Shown here piece after piece: positions 5,988-7,807 of a stretch of 7,807 nucleotides of DNA. This stretch comes from Actinomyces viscosus (GTDB lineage Bacteria > Bacteroidota > Bacteroidia > Flavobacteriales_D > Crocinitomicaceae): the NCBI GenBank assembly GCA_943326975.2, contig CALPVI020000072.1:1-7807 (forward strand), read 5' to 3'. The translations under genes and the position numbers were made by a program. Position 1 is the stretch's first letter. Each line of letters begins with the position of its first letter. Under the pieces are notes generated by a model. It searched no databases. It had not been told where the DNA came from and saw nothing but the letters and a program-made list of their open reading frames with translations.

Positions 5988-7447
5988 TATTTTTCCAACT
6001 TATTAAATAGATTAGTAACTGTTTCCATATCATCAAAGTGATGTTTCACCCCTTTTATTTCTTGGTATTTTTCATGGCCCTTGCCAGCGATTAATATAAT
6101 ATCTCCTTTTTCAGCCATTGAAACAGCTGTTTTAATAGCTTGTTCTCTGTCCTCAATCGATAATGTTTTTTTAAAGTGATGCGCTTCAACCCCTGACATC
6201 ATTTCTTCAATAATTATTTTTGGCTCTTCTGAACGAGGATTATCTGAAGTAATAATTACTTTATCACTCATTTCACAAGCAATTGCAGCCATTTTTGGAC
6301 GTTTTGCTGTATCTCTATCTCCACCACAACCTACAACTGTATAAACAGTTTCATTTTTAGTTCGGATATTATCTATCGTCTTCAATACATTTTCAAGTGC
6401 ATCTGGAGTGTGTGCATAATCAACTATTGCAGTAATTCCTTTTTCACTTGTTACATATTGAAATCTTCCCTCAACAGATTCAAGGCTACTCAAGATTGTT
6501 AATACCTCTAACTTATCTTCACCTAATAATTCACTTACAGCGAATACAGAAACTAAATTGTAAGCATTAAAATCGCCTATTAATCGAGACCAAACTTCTG
6601 TTCCGCAAAGATTTAAGACCAATCCTGAAAATTGATTTTCTAGGACTTTTACTTTAAAATCAGCTGGTGTTTTTAATGCAAAAGTGTATTTTGTTGCTTT
6701 TGTATTTTGTAACATTACCATTCCGTTCTTGTCATCTGCATTCACTAATGCAAAAGCATCATTGGGTAATCCATCAAAAAATGATTTTTTAACTCGAATG
6801 TATTCTTGAAATGTTTTGTGATAATCTAAATGATCATGTGTAATATTTGTAAATACTCCTCCTACAAATTGTAATCCTGTAATTCTATGTTGATGAACAG
6901 CGTGCGAACTAACTTCCATAAAGCAATGCGTGCATCCTTCTGCAACCATTTTGCTCAACAATTCATTTAAAGCAACTGGATTTGGTGTAGTATGAGTTGA
7001 AGGTATTTCTTGATTTCCAATTTTATTTACTACAGTAGAAAGCAAACCACATTTATGACCTAATTTACTGAATAGATTATGTAATAAAGTTGTTGTTGTC
7101 GTTTTTCCATTTGTTCCAGTAACACCTACCAACTTCAATTTTGATGATGGATTTTCATAAAAATTTGTTGCCAACAAAGCTAGAGCAATTGAAGTATCTT
7201 TCACTAATACAACTGTAACAGCTTCAGGTACTTTTACCTCTTTTTCAACAACAATAATTTTACATCCTTTTTCAATAACTGAAGAAATGAAATCATGACC
7301 ATCTACACTTGTTCCCTTTACAGCAACAAATAATGTAGAAGCATCTGCTTTTCGAGAATCAAAAACAATAGAATGAATATTTACCTCTGAATTTCCTTTC
7401 AAAGACAATATATCCAAGCCTATCAATAAATCAGTTAAATTCTTCAT
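5987..7447 (-). CDS. murE: UDP-MurNAc-L-Ala-D-Glu--2,6-diaminopimelate ligase MurE
   Basis: MurE adds the third stem-peptide residue in the cytoplasm. It has 486 residues, a normal length. Domain 1 has FDSRK (29-33) and the VKGTSVDGHDF stretch (43-53). Domain 2 has the P-loop GTNGKTTTT (111-119), THTTPNP (151-157), MEVSSHAV (177-184), NITHDHLDYH (201-210) and Lys220 in YIRVKKSFF, at the place of the carbamylated lysine of Mur ligases. Domain 3 has GRFQ (327-330), DYAHTPDAL (343-351), GCGGDRD (373-379) and DNPRSEEP (402-409). DNPR is the known signature of enzymes that take meso-diaminopimelate rather than lysine, so this organism probably makes mDAP-type peptidoglycan. The ATG directly follows the stop of the upstream transpeptidase gene, and its own TAA shares one base with the mraY ATG, both consistent with coupled translation. 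Confidence 0.98.
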   Translation of the reverse strand: MKNLTDLLIGLDILSLKGNSEVNIHSIVFDSRKADASTLFVAVKGTSVDGHDFISSVIEKGCKIIVVEKEVKVPEAVTVVLVKDTSIALALLATNFYENPSSKLKLVGVTGTNGKTTTTTLLHNLFSKLGHKCGLLSTVVNKIGNQEIPSTHTTPNPVALNELLSKMVAEGCTHCFMEVSSHAVHQHRITGLQFVGGVFTNITHDHLDYHKTFQEYIRVKKSFFDGLPNDAFALVNADDKNGMVMLQNTKATKYTFALKTPADFKVKVLENQFSGLVLNLCGTEVWSRLIGDFNAYNLVSVFAVSELLGEDKLEVLTILSSLESVEGRFQYVTSEKGITAIVDYAHTPDALENVLKTIDNIRTKNETVYTVVGCGGDRDTAKRPKMAAIACEMSDKVIITSDNPRSEEPKIIIEEMMSGVEAHHFKKTLSIEDREQAIKTAVSMAEKGDIILIAGKGHEKYQEIKGVKHHFDDMETVTNLFNKLEK

Positions 7448-7807
7448 TTATTCTAAAGTTAATTCTATCAATCCACCATGAAAAGAAGGTGTTCCCGGAG
7501 GAGATGATTGTTTGACAACCGAACCGTATCCTTTCAATGAAACATACATTCCAATATTCTCGATTAAATAAACCGCATCTTTTGCGCTTAATCCAACCAC
7601 ATTTGGAACAACTCCTTTTAAAACATTACGTTTTTTAAATTCAATCTTCTTCCCATCCGAATGCGTATTAATCCATTCATCGTAAACCGAACTCCTAAAT
7701 GGGATATTCAATCTTCTCATGATATTCACTAAATCATGTCTATTTCCATCTTTAGAAACAGGTGCATCATAAACTTTCTTTTTCTCTTCGTTAATCGCTT
7801 GATGATA
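7448..7807 (-). CDS. ftsI: FtsI-type penicillin-binding protein, C-terminal PASTA end (5' part outside window)
   Basis: The reading frame is open from the window edge at 7807 to the TAA at 7448-7450, giving the last 119 residues of a larger protein. A GTG at 7729 is internal and is not a start, because the frame continues upstream without a stop. The visible part holds a linker rich in lysine and glutamate, the segment VPNVVGLSAKDAVYLIEN and then a GSVVKQSSPPG stretch ending in IELTLE. This is the pattern of a single PASTA domain: VPN-x-GL-A, helix, then Q-PPG. The catalytic transpeptidase domain is not in the window. A PASTA-tailed PBP directly before murE is the position of ftsI (septal crosslinking transpeptidase, PBP3) in Bacteroidetes dcw clusters, and that context is the reason for the name. 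Sporulation-type SpoVD proteins share the architecture but are not expected here. Confidence 0.9.
   Translation of the reverse strand, partial: YHQAINEEKKKVYDAPVSKDGNRHDLVNIMRRLNIPFRSSVYDEWINTHSDGKKIEFKKRNVLKGVVPNVVGLSAKDAVYLIENIGMYVSLKGYGSVVKQSSPPGTPSFHGGLIELTLE

Noticed and set aside
7448..7729. A separate 93-residue gene starting at the GTG at 7729
   Set aside because: The frame stays open to the window edge, and the sequence is the PASTA end of a larger penicillin-binding protein.

Overview
The window is a stretch of a division and cell wall (dcw) cluster. Every gene lies on the minus strand, so transcription runs from high to low coordinates. The order is: 3' end of a PASTA-containing transpeptidase (ftsI/PBP), murE, mraY, murD, an unrecognised 160-residue gene, ftsW, murG, and the 5' part of murC. 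This is the usual dcw order in Bacteroidetes. Four things point to the order Flavobacteriales: low GC, near-absence of Shine-Dalgarno sequences, a PASTA-tailed FtsI, and a MraY of about 415 residues with an enlarged extracytoplasmic loop. Family level cannot be settled from the sequence; a Crocinitomicaceae/Fluviicola-like organism is a guess.

The proteins form one pathway. MurC, MurD and MurE add amino acids to UDP-MurNAc in the cytoplasm. MurE carries the DNPR motif expected for meso-diaminopimelate. MraY moves the pentapeptide precursor to undecaprenyl phosphate (lipid I), and MurG adds GlcNAc (lipid II). FtsW polymerises glycan at the septum and the FtsI-type protein crosslinks it.

Packing is very tight. 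ftsI and murE abut (TAA then ATG). murE and mraY overlap by one base (TAATG). The unknown gene and ftsW abut in the same frame (TAA then GTG). ftsW and murG overlap by four bases (ATGA). murD and the unknown gene are 8 bases apart. Only two real gaps exist, 4625-4739 (mraY/murD) and 417-501 (murG/murC). Each is filled by palindromic repeat sequence that ends about 15 bases before the next start codon.

The least ordinary item is the 160-residue gene between murD and ftsW. Read against the neighbouring MurD, it looks like a free-standing, catalytically dead copy of the MurD C-terminal domain: the landmarks have nearly the same spacing but the active-site motifs are gone. This is inferred by eye and needs a profile or structure search. 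The rest of the window is ordinary core peptidoglycan biology; no mobile element, CRISPR array or RNA gene was seen.
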